From Actinomycetospora corticicola (lineage in GTDB: Bacteria > Actinomycetota > Actinomycetes > Mycobacteriales > Pseudonocardiaceae): a DNA stretch of 64,000 bases. Positions 16,616 to 25,440 of this stretch are shown in pieces (position 1 is the stretch's first letter; the number at the start of each line of letters is the position of its first letter). Location of the stretch: NCBI RefSeq assembly GCF_013409505.1, contig NZ_JACCBN010000001.1, positions 4,216,001-4,280,000 on the forward strand, read 5' to 3'. The translations under genes and the position numbers were made by a program. The notes below the pieces were generated by a model that saw nothing but the letters and a program-made list of their open reading frames with translations, searched no databases and was not told the origin of the DNA.

Positions 16616-16645
16616 GTCGGTGCCGGGCCCGCGCCCGGCACCGAC
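16616..16645. terminator. Hairpin upstream of a leaderless small gene
   Basis: GTCGGTGCCGGG pairs with CCCGGCACCGAC over six bases. It follows the alcohol dehydrogenase gene by 90 bases and abuts the TAGCGT box (16647-16652) of the next gene, so it could be the terminator or an operator over the -35 region. Confidence 0.5.
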
Positions 16646-16658
16646 CTAGCGTGCGGAC

Positions 16659-16856
16659 GTGCTCGAGTACCCGCGCCCCGAACCCCGCCCCGCGACCCTG
16701 CTCGAGCGGATGACGGGCGCGGGGATCGGGGAGGAGCGGGCCCGCGCCGTCATCGCCGCGGGCGGGGTCCGGGTGGCCGGGCAGGAGGACGCCGTCACCG
16801 ACCCGGACGCGTCCGTGCCGTGGCCGACGCCGTGGGAGCTGCTGCCGAGCTCGTGA
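16659..16856 (+). CDS. Small conserved-type protein, 65 residues
   Basis: Starts LEYPRPEPRPATLLERMTGAGIGEERARAVIAAGG and ends WPTPWELLPSS. The GTG at 16659 follows a TAGCGT box by six bases (leaderless). The helical AGIGEERARAVIAAGGVRVAG part looks like a small helix-hairpin motif, but I cannot name a family. Convergent with the GNAT gene three bases away. Confidence 0.55.
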   Translation: MLEYPRPEPRPATLLERMTGAGIGEERARAVIAAGGVRVAGQEDAVTDPDASVPWPTPWELLPSS

Positions 16857-16859
16857 GCC

Positions 16860-17357
16860 TCACACGCCGAACGCCGGTGGATAGGTGACCGTGCCGGTCG
16901 GGGTGGGGCGCGACGGGTCGAGCGCGAGGGCGAGGAAGGCCTCGTCGGGGACGTCGAACGGCGCCCGGACCCCGTGGCCCGACGCCGGGGTGAAGCCGAA
17001 CCGCGGGTAGTAGTCGGCGTGCCCGAGGACGACGACGAGGTTCTCCCCGTCTTCCCGGGCGGCGTCGAGCGCGGCGCCGATGGTTGCGGCGCCGAGGCCC
17101 TGGTGTTGGTTCTCCGGCAGGACGGCGCACGGGGCGAGGGCGAGCGCCGGCCCGCCGTCGACGTGGCAGCGGGTGAGGAGGGCGTGGGCGACGACGTGGT
17201 CGTCCTCCAGGGCGACGAACGACAGGTCGACCCAGGCGTCCGCGTCGCCGCGGAGGGCGTCGACGAGGTCGGCCTCATCCGTCGTCGGGAAGGCGGCGGC
17301 GTTCACCACGTGGATCGCGGCGCGGTCCTCGGGCCTTTCGCGGCGGGTGGTCCACAC
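16860..17357 (-). CDS. GNAT-family N-acetyltransferase
   Basis: 165 residues with the acetyl-CoA pyrophosphate loop as ENQHQGLGAATIGAAL near residue 90, preceded by LALAPCAVLPE and followed by VVVLGHADYYPRFGF, the arrangement of the YhbS-like group of GNATs. GTG 17357 (VWTTRRERPEDRAAI) gives the canonical N-terminus; a longer frame reaches 17546 but would be Arg-rich filler. The acetyl acceptor is unknown. Confidence 0.8.
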   Translation of the reverse strand: MWTTRRERPEDRAAIHVVNAAAFPTTDEADLVDALRGDADAWVDLSFVALEDDHVVAHALLTRCHVDGGPALALAPCAVLPENQHQGLGAATIGAALDAAREDGENLVVVLGHADYYPRFGFTPASGHGVRAPFDVPDEAFLALALDPSRPTPTGTVTYPPAFGV

Positions 17358-17506
17358 GGAGCGCAGTGTGGCGGCGCGTCCCGCGACCGTCGACGCCTTT
17401 CCGGTGCGCTGCCCGACAATGGTGCGCCGCTCCCGCTCGGTGCGTGCAGCGCGCCCTCGTCGTCCGGTGTTCACCGGTCGGGGTCCCGACCTGGTGGAGT
17501 GGTCAC

Positions 17507-18160
17507 GTGTTCGAGCTGATCCCGCGCGAGCGGCGGACGATCGCACCCGGCGTGGTGCACGTGCCCGACTGGCTCGACCCGGACGCGCAGCGCCGGCTCG
17601 TCGCGGCCGCGCAGGAGTGGGCGGCCGAGGGACCCGGCGCCCGCCAGGCGGTACTGCCGGGCGGCGCGCGGATGAGCGTGTCGTCGGTGTGCCTCGGGTG
17701 GCACTGGATCCCCTACCGCTACAGCCGCACCCGCGACGACCAGGACGGTTCGCCGGTGCAGCCGTTCCCGTCGTGGTTGGCGGACCTGGGCGCGCGGGCG
17801 GTGGCGGACGCCTACGACGTCCCCGAGGTCGACTACCGACCCGACGTCGCGCTGGTGAACTCCTATCGCGGCGACGCCCGCCTCGGGATGCACCAGGACC
17901 GCGAGGAGCGGGCGCCCGACCCCGTGGTGTCGTTGAGCCTCGGCGCGGCGTGCGTGTTCCGGATCGGGAGCCCGCACCACCGCCGGGGCCCGTGGCACGA
18001 CGTCGAGCTCTGCTCCGGGGACCTGGTCGTCTTCGGTGATGAGCACCGGCTGGCGTACCACGGGGTCACGAAGCTCCTCCCCGACCGGGACGTGCCCGAC
18101 ATCGGGGTCGCGCCCGGCGAGCGGATCAACCTGACCCTGCGGGTGTCGGGTCTCGCGTGA
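17507..18160 (+). CDS. alkB: AlkB-like 2-oxoglutarate/Fe(II) dioxygenase
   Basis: 217 residues with the complete AlkB active site: HxD in GMHQDREE, a distal His in RLAYHGV and the 2-oxoglutarate Arg pair in RINLTLR. The substrate-side strand VNSYRGDARLGMHQD matches bacterial AlkB. It would repair 1-methyladenine and 3-methylcytosine by oxidative demethylation. GTG 17507 has TGGAG nine bases upstream; divergent from the GNAT gene. Confidence 0.88.
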   Translation: MFELIPRERRTIAPGVVHVPDWLDPDAQRRLVAAAQEWAAEGPGARQAVLPGGARMSVSSVCLGWHWIPYRYSRTRDDQDGSPVQPFPSWLADLGARAVADAYDVPEVDYRPDVALVNSYRGDARLGMHQDREERAPDPVVSLSLGAACVFRIGSPHHRRGPWHDVELCSGDLVVFGDEHRLAYHGVTKLLPDRDVPDIGVAPGERINLTLRVSGLA

Positions 18161-18172
18161 CGTACCGGGCGG

Positions 18173-19063
18173 TCACGCCCACCGACCGATGAACTCGACC
18201 GCCGCAGCGTTCACGTCCTTCGGGTGCGTGGAGCTGAGGAAGTGCTGCCCGCCCTCGACGACCTGCAGCTCGGCCTCCGGGACGTTGACGAAGAGCCGGA
18301 TCTCCTCCTCGGCGTTGGCCACGGAGTAGACCTGGTCGGCCGTGCCCTGGAGCCAGCGCACAGGACAGCGGACGTCGTCGAGCCGGGCGTGCAGACCGTC
18401 GCGGTCGCGGAGGTTGATCGACGCCGTGCGGAGCCGGTGCCGCCCGTCGTCGCCGGTGTAGTTGCGCTGGTGCTCGGCGTGCCAGAAGGCGCGCTCGTCG
18501 TCGCTCGTGTCGGCCCCGAAGCCGGCGCCGAGCACGGCGTCGACGAACTCGGTCGGCACCACCCAGTCGTCGCCGACGGGGGCTGCGAGGTCGTCGATCG
18601 CCGGGGTGCAGAACGCGACGCCGTCCCAGCAGCCGAGCTCCCGGCTCCGCTCGCTCTCGTCGTCCATCGACGTGCCGAGCGGGAGGATGCCCTGCACGAC
18701 GTCGGGCGCGAGCATCGCCATGCGCGCGGCCACCCAGCCGCCCTGCGACGTGCCGAGGACGAACGCCCGCGCGATGCCGAGTGCATCGAGGACCTGCAGG
18801 TTCGCGACCGCGCTGTCCCAGTAGGTGAACTGCCGCCACGTCGCCCGGGTGTCGCCGTGGCCGTAGAGCTCGATCGCGAGCAGGTTCGCCGCGTCGTTCA
18901 CGGCGTCGTCGGCGAACTGGGCCCGGTAGAGCTCGACCGAGGTGCTGAAGGAGTTCACGAGCACGAGCGTCGGCTTGCCCGGGTCGTACGCGCGGGCGAA
19001 GGCGTACGCGACGGTGGACCCGCCGAGGTGGGGCACGGAGACGGTCTGGCGCTCGATCGGCAC
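18173..19063 (-). CDS. Alpha/beta-hydrolase fold protein
   Basis: 296 residues. The nucleophile elbow is GTSQGGW (Ser near 108), the acid is probably Asp in GTADQVY, and the His is in GGQHFLSS near the C-terminus. NSFSTSVELY supplies the oxyanion region. GTG 19063 has GGAGG five bases upstream; the frame continues upstream through the tRNA-Lys remnant and is rejected there. Substrate unknown. Confidence 0.8.
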   Translation of the reverse strand: MPIERQTVSVPHLGGSTVAYAFARAYDPGKPTLVLVNSFSTSVELYRAQFADDAVNDAANLLAIELYGHGDTRATWRQFTYWDSAVANLQVLDALGIARAFVLGTSQGGWVAARMAMLAPDVVQGILPLGTSMDDESERSRELGCWDGVAFCTPAIDDLAAPVGDDWVVPTEFVDAVLGAGFGADTSDDERAFWHAEHQRNYTGDDGRHRLRTASINLRDRDGLHARLDDVRCPVRWLQGTADQVYSVANAEEEIRLFVNVPEAELQVVEGGQHFLSSTHPKDVNAAAVEFIGRWA

Positions 19064-19171
19064 GGGTCCTCCATCGTCGGGGGTGTGGAGAACTCTGCCC
19101 GGCCCGGAGGACGACGGAAAGGGGCGACCCACGGCGGACGACCTCGTCGGACCGTTCGTGCAGCGACGGTG

Positions 19172-19211
19172 GGGTGGGCCCCGTGGGACTCGAACCCACA
19201 ACCAGCGGATT
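19172..19211. repeat. attL: 40-bp copy of the tRNA-Lys 3' half
   Basis: Identical to 31370-31409. It keeps the T-arm and 3' acceptor of tRNA-Lys but lacks the 5' half, so it is an attachment-site remnant and not a tRNA gene. Confidence 0.92.
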
Positions 19212-19328
19212 GTCGTCCCTTGTTGGCGAGCCTCACCGACTGATGACGACGCGGCTCGGCTGACCTGCGACAACACCCCTGGCGCGGCCCGGTGGCTCCG
19301 TACTCGTGACGGTGGCTGCCGGGCCGTT

Positions 19329-19347
19329 TCTCATGGGTACGTCATGG
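19329..19347 (+). repeat. 19-bp subterminal direct repeat, left copy
   Basis: TCTCATGGGTACGTCATGG matches 31304-31322 at 18 of 19 positions in the same orientation. The copies lie about 118 and 48 bases inside the two att cores, where integrase arm-type or Xis sites are expected. Confidence 0.5.
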
Positions 19348-19373
19348 CGCGAACTTGGTCGCCCAGTCGCTGG

Positions 19374-19697
19374 TCAGAGCACCTCGCGGTAGGCGCTCAC
19401 GTCGCGACCGAGGGCCTGCTCCTGGCGGTCGAGCACAGCGGCGTACTCGGCGCGGGCCTGCTCGACGGTGGCAGACGTGGTCGCAGCGACCTGCTCCCAG
19501 CTGGCCCCATCGCGCCGCGCGGCGTGGACGGCCTGCCACTGCCAGCCAGTGAGCAGCTCGACGAGCTCGCGGCTGTGTCGGAGGGCCTCCAGTGCGCTGA
19601 CCGCCGACTGGCCTGCCTCGCCACCGAGGGCGCGGGTCATGACGTGGTGGGCGTTCCACTGCTGCCAGGTGTCGAGGAGGGCGGCGAGGTTGGTCAT
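19374..19697 (-). CDS. Small AICE protein with a possible helix-turn-helix
   Basis: 107 residues, MTNLAALLDTWQQWNAHHV at the start, with RRDGASWEQVAATTSATVEQARAEY near residue 65 resembling a helix-turn-helix of the type that senses or binds DNA. ATG 19697 is preceded by GGAGG. It sits at the left end of the element, transcribed toward attL. Family not recognised. Confidence 0.6.
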   Translation of the reverse strand: MTNLAALLDTWQQWNAHHVMTRALGGEAGQSAVSALEALRHSRELVELLTGWQWQAVHAARRDGASWEQVAATTSATVEQARAEYAAVLDRQEQALGRDVSAYREVL

Positions 19698-20215
19698 GGG
19701 GGCCTCCGGTGGTTCGCCGTGTCGGCGGCGGGCGCTGTGGGTGGGGCCGTCCCCGGCTCCACCGCGCCTGCGGCCCGTTCGGCCGTCGGAGGCTCGCCAG
19801 CAAGGGAGGAAGCGAACGATCTTGAGCGGCCCTCGACGTCGTTGAGCTGTCCCGCTGTGGTTGCCGGTCAAGATGGTTCGCGGCCCTTGCTGGTGAGGGA
19901 CGGCCGTGCAAACTCGGCCGCCGCCGACACGGCAGACCGGCGCAGCCGGTTCCTCGGGGTTCTTGGCCGCGCGGCCCTGAGCCGCCCCGCCTCGCGTCAC
20001 GGCCAGCCGAGTGCTGTCCCCGCGCCTCGAGCTGGGCTCGTGGTCCTGGTGCTCGCCGTCGTGGCGCTGCCTGGTGCTGTCGCTGCCTGGGTGCCGGGCC
20101 CCCGGGCTGGGCGCGCGCCCCGGGTCGAAGACAGGAGGGGTGGCGTGCCCGGCCCGCAGGGGCCGGGCACCCCCGGCGCGTCAGCGCTGGCCCCGTACAC
20201 GGCTGGCGGCACCCG
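19698..20215. other. 518-base gene-free gap upstream of rep
   Basis: No credible gene is seen. A perfect hairpin, TGCCCGGCC pairing with GGCCGGGCA (20146-20169), lies about 46 bases before rep. As the divergent region between the left-end gene and rep, it could hold the rep promoter or a replication origin; no iterons are visible. Confidence 0.4.
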
Positions 20216-21565
20216 ATGACCCGGCCCGCTCTCGGTAAAGGGGCAACAACTCTTCGACCCGCACCTGCGAAGGGCACACGGCGTCGGCGGGAGTCGTGCC
20301 AGCCGCGCACCCCGGAGCAGGTATCGGGCGCGCAGGAGCGTCGCGCGAACCGGTGGGCGCGTCGTGCGCAGGTGCGCCGGATCAGCAGCCTCAAGAGGGT
20401 CCGGTACTGCGGGCACGCCATGAACCCGGACTCCGGGGTCACCCTCGGGGTGATCACCAACCCGGACGGGACCCGCACCGCCGCCTACGCCGGGCTCAAG
20501 ACGTGCGGGTCGGTGTGGTCGTGTCCGGTGTGCGCCGCGAAGATCGCCACCCGCCGGGCCGATGACCTCGCAACCGTCATGCGCGCCGTCGACGAGCTAG
20601 GCGGGTCGGCGTTCCTCCTCACCCTGACGATGCGGCACACGAAGGCCGACCGGCTCGGGATGTCCCGCGGCGAGCGCCGCACCGCCGAGCGGCTCACCGA
20701 AGAGCACCGCGACCTCAAGCTCGCCCACGCCAACGGCTGGGACAACGTCACCGCCGACCAGGTCCAGGCCGCGAAGGACACGCACGCGGCGTTCCTGGAC
20801 GAGAAGGCCGGCTGCTGGGACGTCCTCGGCTACGCCTGGTCGGCAGTCACCTCGGGGTCGTCCTGGCAGGCCGACATGCAGCTCTTCGGGGGGCTACTCG
20901 GCTGGGCTCGAGCGGTGGAGGTCACCCACGGGGCGAACGGGTGGCACGTCCACGTCCACGTCCTGCTGTGCTTCCGCGAGCAGGTCTCCGCCGACCTCGC
21001 CGCCGCCTCGCTCGGGCCACGCATCTTCGGTCGCTGGAACCGGGCCTTACAACGTCGCGGGTTCTCCGCGTCCGAGGAGCACGGGTGGGACCTGCGGCGG
21101 GCGCAGCTCGGGGACGGGGACCTGGCCGACTACTTCACCAAGATGGCCCACGAGGTCACCTCGGGGCACCGCAAGGAAGCCCGCCGGCACGGCGGCCGCA
21201 CGCCGATGCAGCTGCTCGCCGACGCCGTCGAGACCTACGAGGAGACCGCGATGCACCGTTGGTGGGAGTGGGAGACCGCCTCCGACGGTCGCCGCCAACT
21301 CACCTGGTCCACCGGCGCCCGTGACCTACGGGCCCTCGCCGGCCTCGGCCGCGAAGCCACCGACGAAGAGATCGCCATCAACGACCAGGAGGCCGAGGAA
21401 GTGATCGTACTTCCAGGAGCGACTTGGACCTTCGTGGTATCAATTAAGAAGGAAACCGAGCTCCTCGAAATACTTGAACGTGGCAAGCTAGACGACGTAC
21501 GCGCGTGGCTAAACGACCGAAAGCTGTTGTCAGCAATACTGCAGCCCTTGACCAACTCTCATTAA
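20216..21565 (+). CDS. Rolling-circle-type replication initiator (RepSA-like)
   Basis: 449 residues. A zinc-binding segment CGSVWSCPVCAAKI lies near residue 98, the HUH metal motif is GWHVHVHVLLCF near 241, and the probable catalytic Tyr is in LADYFTKMAHEVTSG near 305. These define the initiator of pSAM2-type AICEs, which replicates the excised circle. From about 21400 the DNA becomes AT-richer, yet the C-terminal residues (VIVLPGATWTFVVSIKKETELLEILERG) still look like the family C-terminus, so a recombination junction lies inside the gene. ATG 20216 has no strong RBS; the start is uncertain. Confidence 0.85.
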   Translation: MTRPALGKGATTLRPAPAKGTRRRRESCQPRTPEQVSGAQERRANRWARRAQVRRISSLKRVRYCGHAMNPDSGVTLGVITNPDGTRTAAYAGLKTCGSVWSCPVCAAKIATRRADDLATVMRAVDELGGSAFLLTLTMRHTKADRLGMSRGERRTAERLTEEHRDLKLAHANGWDNVTADQVQAAKDTHAAFLDEKAGCWDVLGYAWSAVTSGSSWQADMQLFGGLLGWARAVEVTHGANGWHVHVHVLLCFREQVSADLAAASLGPRIFGRWNRALQRRGFSASEEHGWDLRRAQLGDGDLADYFTKMAHEVTSGHRKEARRHGGRTPMQLLADAVETYEETAMHRWWEWETASDGRRQLTWSTGARDLRALAGLGREATDEEIAINDQEAEEVIVLPGATWTFVVSIKKETELLEILERGKLDDVRAWLNDRKLLSAILQPLTNSH

Positions 21566-21676
21566 TCTCGAGTGCCGTTCAGTTGACGATAGAGTAGCCG
21601 AAGACCAGACATCCACCCTCCACTCGATATTCCTAGTGTCAATCCAGCAACATCTACGGTGCGCGGGAGCTCTCGC

Positions 21677-23608
21677 TCACCAGTCTTGAGGAATCAACGC
21701 GTTGCCAGGTCCACGCCACCGTTCGACGATGGCATCTTGGTACCAATCGTCCGCGAGATCTGCGTGTTCAAGAAGAATCACCTGGAACCCCTCGCTTGCC
21801 GATTCTACAAAATCGAAGATGCGGCGAAAGAAGCGTGCGAGGGCCGCTGAGTCTTCATCCGCAAGCGACACTTCATTCGTTTGAGCTCCCTGCGGGAAGT
21901 AGACCTGTGAGGGCTGATCCATGACGAGGAAACGCGGAACTGGCCTGTTCTCCGTCAAGAAGAAGTCGTGGAGCGAGATCAAGACCGCTATATGATATCC
22001 GAGCCAGTTTGCAGCGCTACCTATCTGCGCGAGTGTCCGAGGCCCTTGCCTCATATCAACTACGACTGTAAGTCGTCGACGATCGAGGCGAGCTGGAAAC
22101 TCGCTGTGCTCAAGGTTAAGTTCCTGAGCGACGGAACTCAAAGTCCTCGACACCCGATTTAGCGCACTTTCTAGTCTGACCTCCGTCTCGTCACTTCTTA
22201 ACGCTTCTTCGAGTAAATCGATCGACTCTTGGAGTTCCCGGATACGCGCTGCAATTGCTACGTCTTCAAGATCTCGACTCACAGATTCCAGATATAGATT
22301 GATACGACCTCGCACCGCCGCTCGCTGGAGTGCGCGCGAGGAAAGCTCTTCGATATCTGCCTGCGCCGCAGTTTGTTGTTCAAGCGCTAGCGTGTTCGCT
22401 CTCAGTTGACCATTGAGGTCCGAGAGCTCCGACTCATTTGCGGATATGAGCTGCTGGATGCGCGGAACGCTTTGTCCCACCTGCTGGATATCGCGCTGGA
22501 TCGAGCGCAGAGAGTCCTGCAGGTCGCCGATACCATCTATCGCCTCGTCGAGCGTCGAAGCGCAAACAGGGCACGAAGTAATCTCTGCAACTGGCGTCTC
22601 ACGCTCAAGGCGTAGTAAGCCCAAGCTCTCTAACCTAGCGCCCTGCTCAGCCGCCTCGGTACCGAAGCTACCGTGAGCAGCGAGCAGTTGACGTAGGTTC
22701 TCATTCTGGGAGCGAAGTGACGCAGCCTCCTGCCTTAAGGCTTCGCGTTCGTCTCTGAGTCCGCTGATGGCCTCTGATAGTCCATCTCCAACGGCATCGT
22801 CGACGTCACCAACGTCAGCCCTCGCAGCGTCTGCAAGAATCTCGAGGGTTCCGCGCTCGTCTTCTAATTGTCGTGACGGGATAAGACCGGAGCGAGCGGC
22901 CTCGGCCAGAAGCGACGCGGCGCGCGGCGAGGCACCTATACTCGCCGACTCGTTGCGCTGACGATCGAGCCCGCGAAGCTCGCGCTGCGCGTCTCTCAGC
23001 GCGTTTCTCTTTCGTACGTAATCTGGGTCAGTGGCGCCGAGAAAGTAAGGCATCGTATCCCGGATGGCCTGCGGTATGCGTTCCTCCCCTTGCGAGTGGA
23101 AAAGAATATCGCGATTCGCAACTTCACTCTGGCTCTGCATTGTGTAGAACATGGCGTGGCGGATGTTCGCCGTGAAGGACTCCCGTGCCCCGCCAGCTGG
23201 GTCGGTCTCGTTATCCCTGATGCCAGCCAGCCGAGAAAGAAACTCCCGCGCTCCAGCCAGCTCATAATTTGGCCGAAGAAGCTGCGGACTTGGCGGGTTG
23301 ATCCCGTCCGAGAACCCTAGATACATCACCGTGTTGCTACTTCTGCCTTCGTCTGGCGCAGGCCGGGCGGCGATGACAATTCCTTCCGGTGTTTGAAGTT
23401 CAAGTGCATAGACGGCAACAGTGTCCCGTATACGTCCCTCCGCGACATTGTAAGAGCGACTACCCGTGCAGAAGTCGATAATATCCAAGATCGCACTCTT
23501 GCCGCGTTGCGAAGCACCGGTAATAACGTTAACTCGTCCCAGACGAAAGCGGACAGTTCGTACGGCATTCTCAAAGTTGAACAGGTGCAGAGCCCGAATC
23601 TGAATCAT
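21677..23608 (-). CDS. SMC/Rad50-like ATPase with DUF3732, ABC-3C system
   Basis: 643 residues. Walker A is GASQRGKSAI (about residue 31), a long coiled-coil region spans about 190-480, and a Rad50-like hook CPVC lies near residue 350. The C-terminal lobe has FLVMDQPSQVYFP (Walker B), the DUF3732 hallmark. These ATPases are the core of predicted three-component ABC conflict systems (ABC-3C; Krishnan, Burroughs, Iyer and Aravind), thought to sense foreign nucleic acid. ATG 23608 overlaps the true-frame stop of the middle component by ATGA; the longer open frame to 23665 is not needed. Third gene of its operon; AT-richer than the host genome. Confidence 0.88.
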   Translation of the reverse strand: MIQIRALHLFNFENAVRTVRFRLGRVNVITGASQRGKSAILDIIDFCTGSRSYNVAEGRIRDTVAVYALELQTPEGIVIAARPAPDEGRSSNTVMYLGFSDGINPPSPQLLRPNYELAGAREFLSRLAGIRDNETDPAGGARESFTANIRHAMFYTMQSQSEVANRDILFHSQGEERIPQAIRDTMPYFLGATDPDYVRKRNALRDAQRELRGLDRQRNESASIGASPRAASLLAEAARSGLIPSRQLEDERGTLEILADAARADVGDVDDAVGDGLSEAISGLRDEREALRQEAASLRSQNENLRQLLAAHGSFGTEAAEQGARLESLGLLRLERETPVAEITSCPVCASTLDEAIDGIGDLQDSLRSIQRDIQQVGQSVPRIQQLISANESELSDLNGQLRANTLALEQQTAAQADIEELSSRALQRAAVRGRINLYLESVSRDLEDVAIAARIRELQESIDLLEEALRSDETEVRLESALNRVSRTLSSVAQELNLEHSEFPARLDRRRLTVVVDMRQGPRTLAQIGSAANWLGYHIAVLISLHDFFLTENRPVPRFLVMDQPSQVYFPQGAQTNEVSLADEDSAALARFFRRIFDFVESASEGFQVILLEHADLADDWYQDAIVERWRGPGNALIPQDW

Positions 23609-24080
23609 GGCTGAACTCCAAAGATGGCCAATACAGTTCCTGATGGACCTGCGACTGAGAACCACCGCCCGAGAAAGAACGCTGCTGTCTGAATTTCCCG
23701 AACTTCATTACTTGACCCTCGGACGGCCTGTGTCGGCCCTCGCGCTCCCGGAGAAAACGTCCCGACGAGAGCGAGATGACGTTGTTTTGCAGGGAAAAGA
23801 TTAGACCATTGCGGATATAAGGAACCAGAGGAGGAACCTTCTTTGGCACGAGCGCAGCGACGTCCGGATTGTTGAAGACCCAGGTCCCGAGGTTGGTTGT
23901 AATCCTTCGCGTCAATAAGCCTCTACACTTCGGGTTCAGGCTGATTCCGACTGCTAAGTGCAGCAAAGGAAGATCGACCCCTAACCCTGACTCTGAAAAG
24001 TGTCCGGCACAAACCCGATGGCAGAGTAGCGCCATGAAGGCAGGATTGAATAGATTGCTCTCATCTACAGGTGCAGTCAT
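23605..24080 (-). pseudogene. ABC-3C middle component, -1 frameshifted
   Basis: The frame from ATG 24080 gives NLFNPAFMALLCHRVCAG, LLHLAVGISLNPKCRGLLTRR, TNLGTWVFNNPDVAALVP and NGLIFSLQNNVISLSSG, the standard middle-component protein. The rest of the family sequence, NEVREIQTAAFFLGRWFSVAG then TVLAIFGVQP and stop, is encoded in the -1 frame, ending at 23605 with an ATGA overlap to the ATPase. The shift lies near 23750-23765. One missing G in the GGG run at 23761-23763 explains it, or slippage on the TTTT run at 23754-23757. Without a shift the frame runs to 23571 with unrelated residues. Mutation, sequencing error and programmed frameshifting are all possible. Confidence 0.82.
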
Positions 24081-25282
24081 GTGGCCGCTCCGGCAGCACC
24101 GCTTGGTTCGAGTACCTCACGCAGGAGTCTTGCGTAATCAGGGTGCCAACCGATGCGCTGATTGTCGGCCAGCATGTGCAGTGAGCCGCGTATGACGAAA
24201 GGTTCGGTGCAGTCCCGACGGATAGGGTCAATGCTTGCTTCTTGGGCCCACGCGTAGACCTCCTGAGCAATCTTCAGCCGCTTCTCGTCAGCAGCATCTT
24301 GCCCCATCTCGTCGCACCATCGATGGAATATAAGAGCCCATTCTTCTTGCAGGCGTCGTTCGTACTTCTTGAGTTCACCTGCGACGACAAACCCGTCGCG
24401 CAGCCACCTTGAGCGTTGGGCGTATGCCCTTAGGTAATCATGAATTGCCTTCTGCAATCGATAACTACCAATTCGCACCAAGAGGGCTTGTCTTACGTAG
24501 ATCTTGTTTGAATGAGCATCAATCTCGGGGTCGTCCATCTCAAGGAGGTCTTCGTCGATAGGTAAGTTGGTAGGTTTGAATTGATCTCGTAGATCGGAAA
24601 GGAAGGCATCAAATTCAGGTCCCTCAATTGCGGCTATCTCTCCTGACAAGCACTTCACCGCGCGCTCGTACCACCAGCCCTCAACCCTCTCAACGTATGC
24701 ATCCAACAGCTCTTCCTGCAGATTCACCCTGAACTTCGCCTCCACCTCGTCCCTAGCGGCGGCGATGTCAGGGCTGTTAGGAACGCACACAATATTGTCT
24801 ACGAGGGCCCTTCGCTTATCCTCGGGAAGATTCTTGAACGCCTCGTAGGCGAGACGATTGTCTTTGTTGGTTGAGCTAGAAGCTACTTCCAGCAGTCGCT
24901 CGATGACTCCGCCTGAATCCCGATCCTCTTTGCTCGTCAACGCCTCCGCTATGGAGTCCGTGGCGACGTTGGCTGTGGTAATCAACAGGAAGGACGTGGT
25001 GTTCGGGTCAGTTTTCCCCGACGCGATAGACTCACACCAAACGCGTATGGTTTTCCACAGGTCCGAATCCGCATTGGTCAAGGTCGTCCCAGCGGCCCTG
25101 TGCTTGAGTTGCCTCAACTCATACGACCGAGGACCGAATACTTCTAGGTCGTCCGCGCCTTCAATTGCAATTGCCCAATTTATGCCGGTGGCTTGTTTGC
25201 GCAAGGCAATCAAGAGACCATATCTGAGCTGGTAGAGGTAGCCGAGTGTTGCGGCGGTAGCCGCGAAGATGCTGTCGGGCAC
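24077..25282 (-). CDS. ABC-3C large component with possible nuclease-like N-terminus
   Basis: 401 residues. The N-terminus TLGYLYQLRYGLLIALRKQ, then IAIEGADDLEVF and YELRQLKHRA, fits the Glu-Asp-QxK pattern of restriction-endonuclease-like effector domains found in ABC-3C and CBASS Cap4-type proteins. TNADSDLWKTIRVWCESI follows. The C-terminal part (GSYRLQKAIHDYLRAYAQRSRWLRDGFVV, WALIFHRWCDEMG, EPFVIRGSLHMLADN) matches the common C-terminal domain of ABC-3C proteins. AGGAGG lies nine bases before GTG 25282 and three before GTG 25288; the former is preferred. First gene of the operon, overlapping the middle component by ATGA. Nuclease activity is inferred only. Confidence 0.8.
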   Translation of the reverse strand: MPDSIFAATAATLGYLYQLRYGLLIALRKQATGINWAIAIEGADDLEVFGPRSYELRQLKHRAAGTTLTNADSDLWKTIRVWCESIASGKTDPNTTSFLLITTANVATDSIAEALTSKEDRDSGGVIERLLEVASSSTNKDNRLAYEAFKNLPEDKRRALVDNIVCVPNSPDIAAARDEVEAKFRVNLQEELLDAYVERVEGWWYERAVKCLSGEIAAIEGPEFDAFLSDLRDQFKPTNLPIDEDLLEMDDPEIDAHSNKIYVRQALLVRIGSYRLQKAIHDYLRAYAQRSRWLRDGFVVAGELKKYERRLQEEWALIFHRWCDEMGQDAADEKRLKIAQEVYAWAQEASIDPIRRDCTEPFVIRGSLHMLADNQRIGWHPDYARLLREVLEPSGAAGAAT

Positions 25283-25440
25283 GCCCACGTACCTCCTGAC
25301 TCCGCGGCCGTGTCCAGAACCGCCCACAGCCGCTCATGGCTAAGCTCACAGTCTCAAGGGGCTGAGTCGATCACAAGGTCGCCGGCGTTACGGGTGCTCG
25401 GAGACCACGACGGGTCGCGCTGCATGGCACTGGGACTACG

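Noticed and set aside
19172..19245. Apparent second tRNA gene
   Set aside because: Only the 3' half of tRNA-Lys is present, ending exactly at the att boundary; no 5' acceptor, D-arm or anticodon arm follows.
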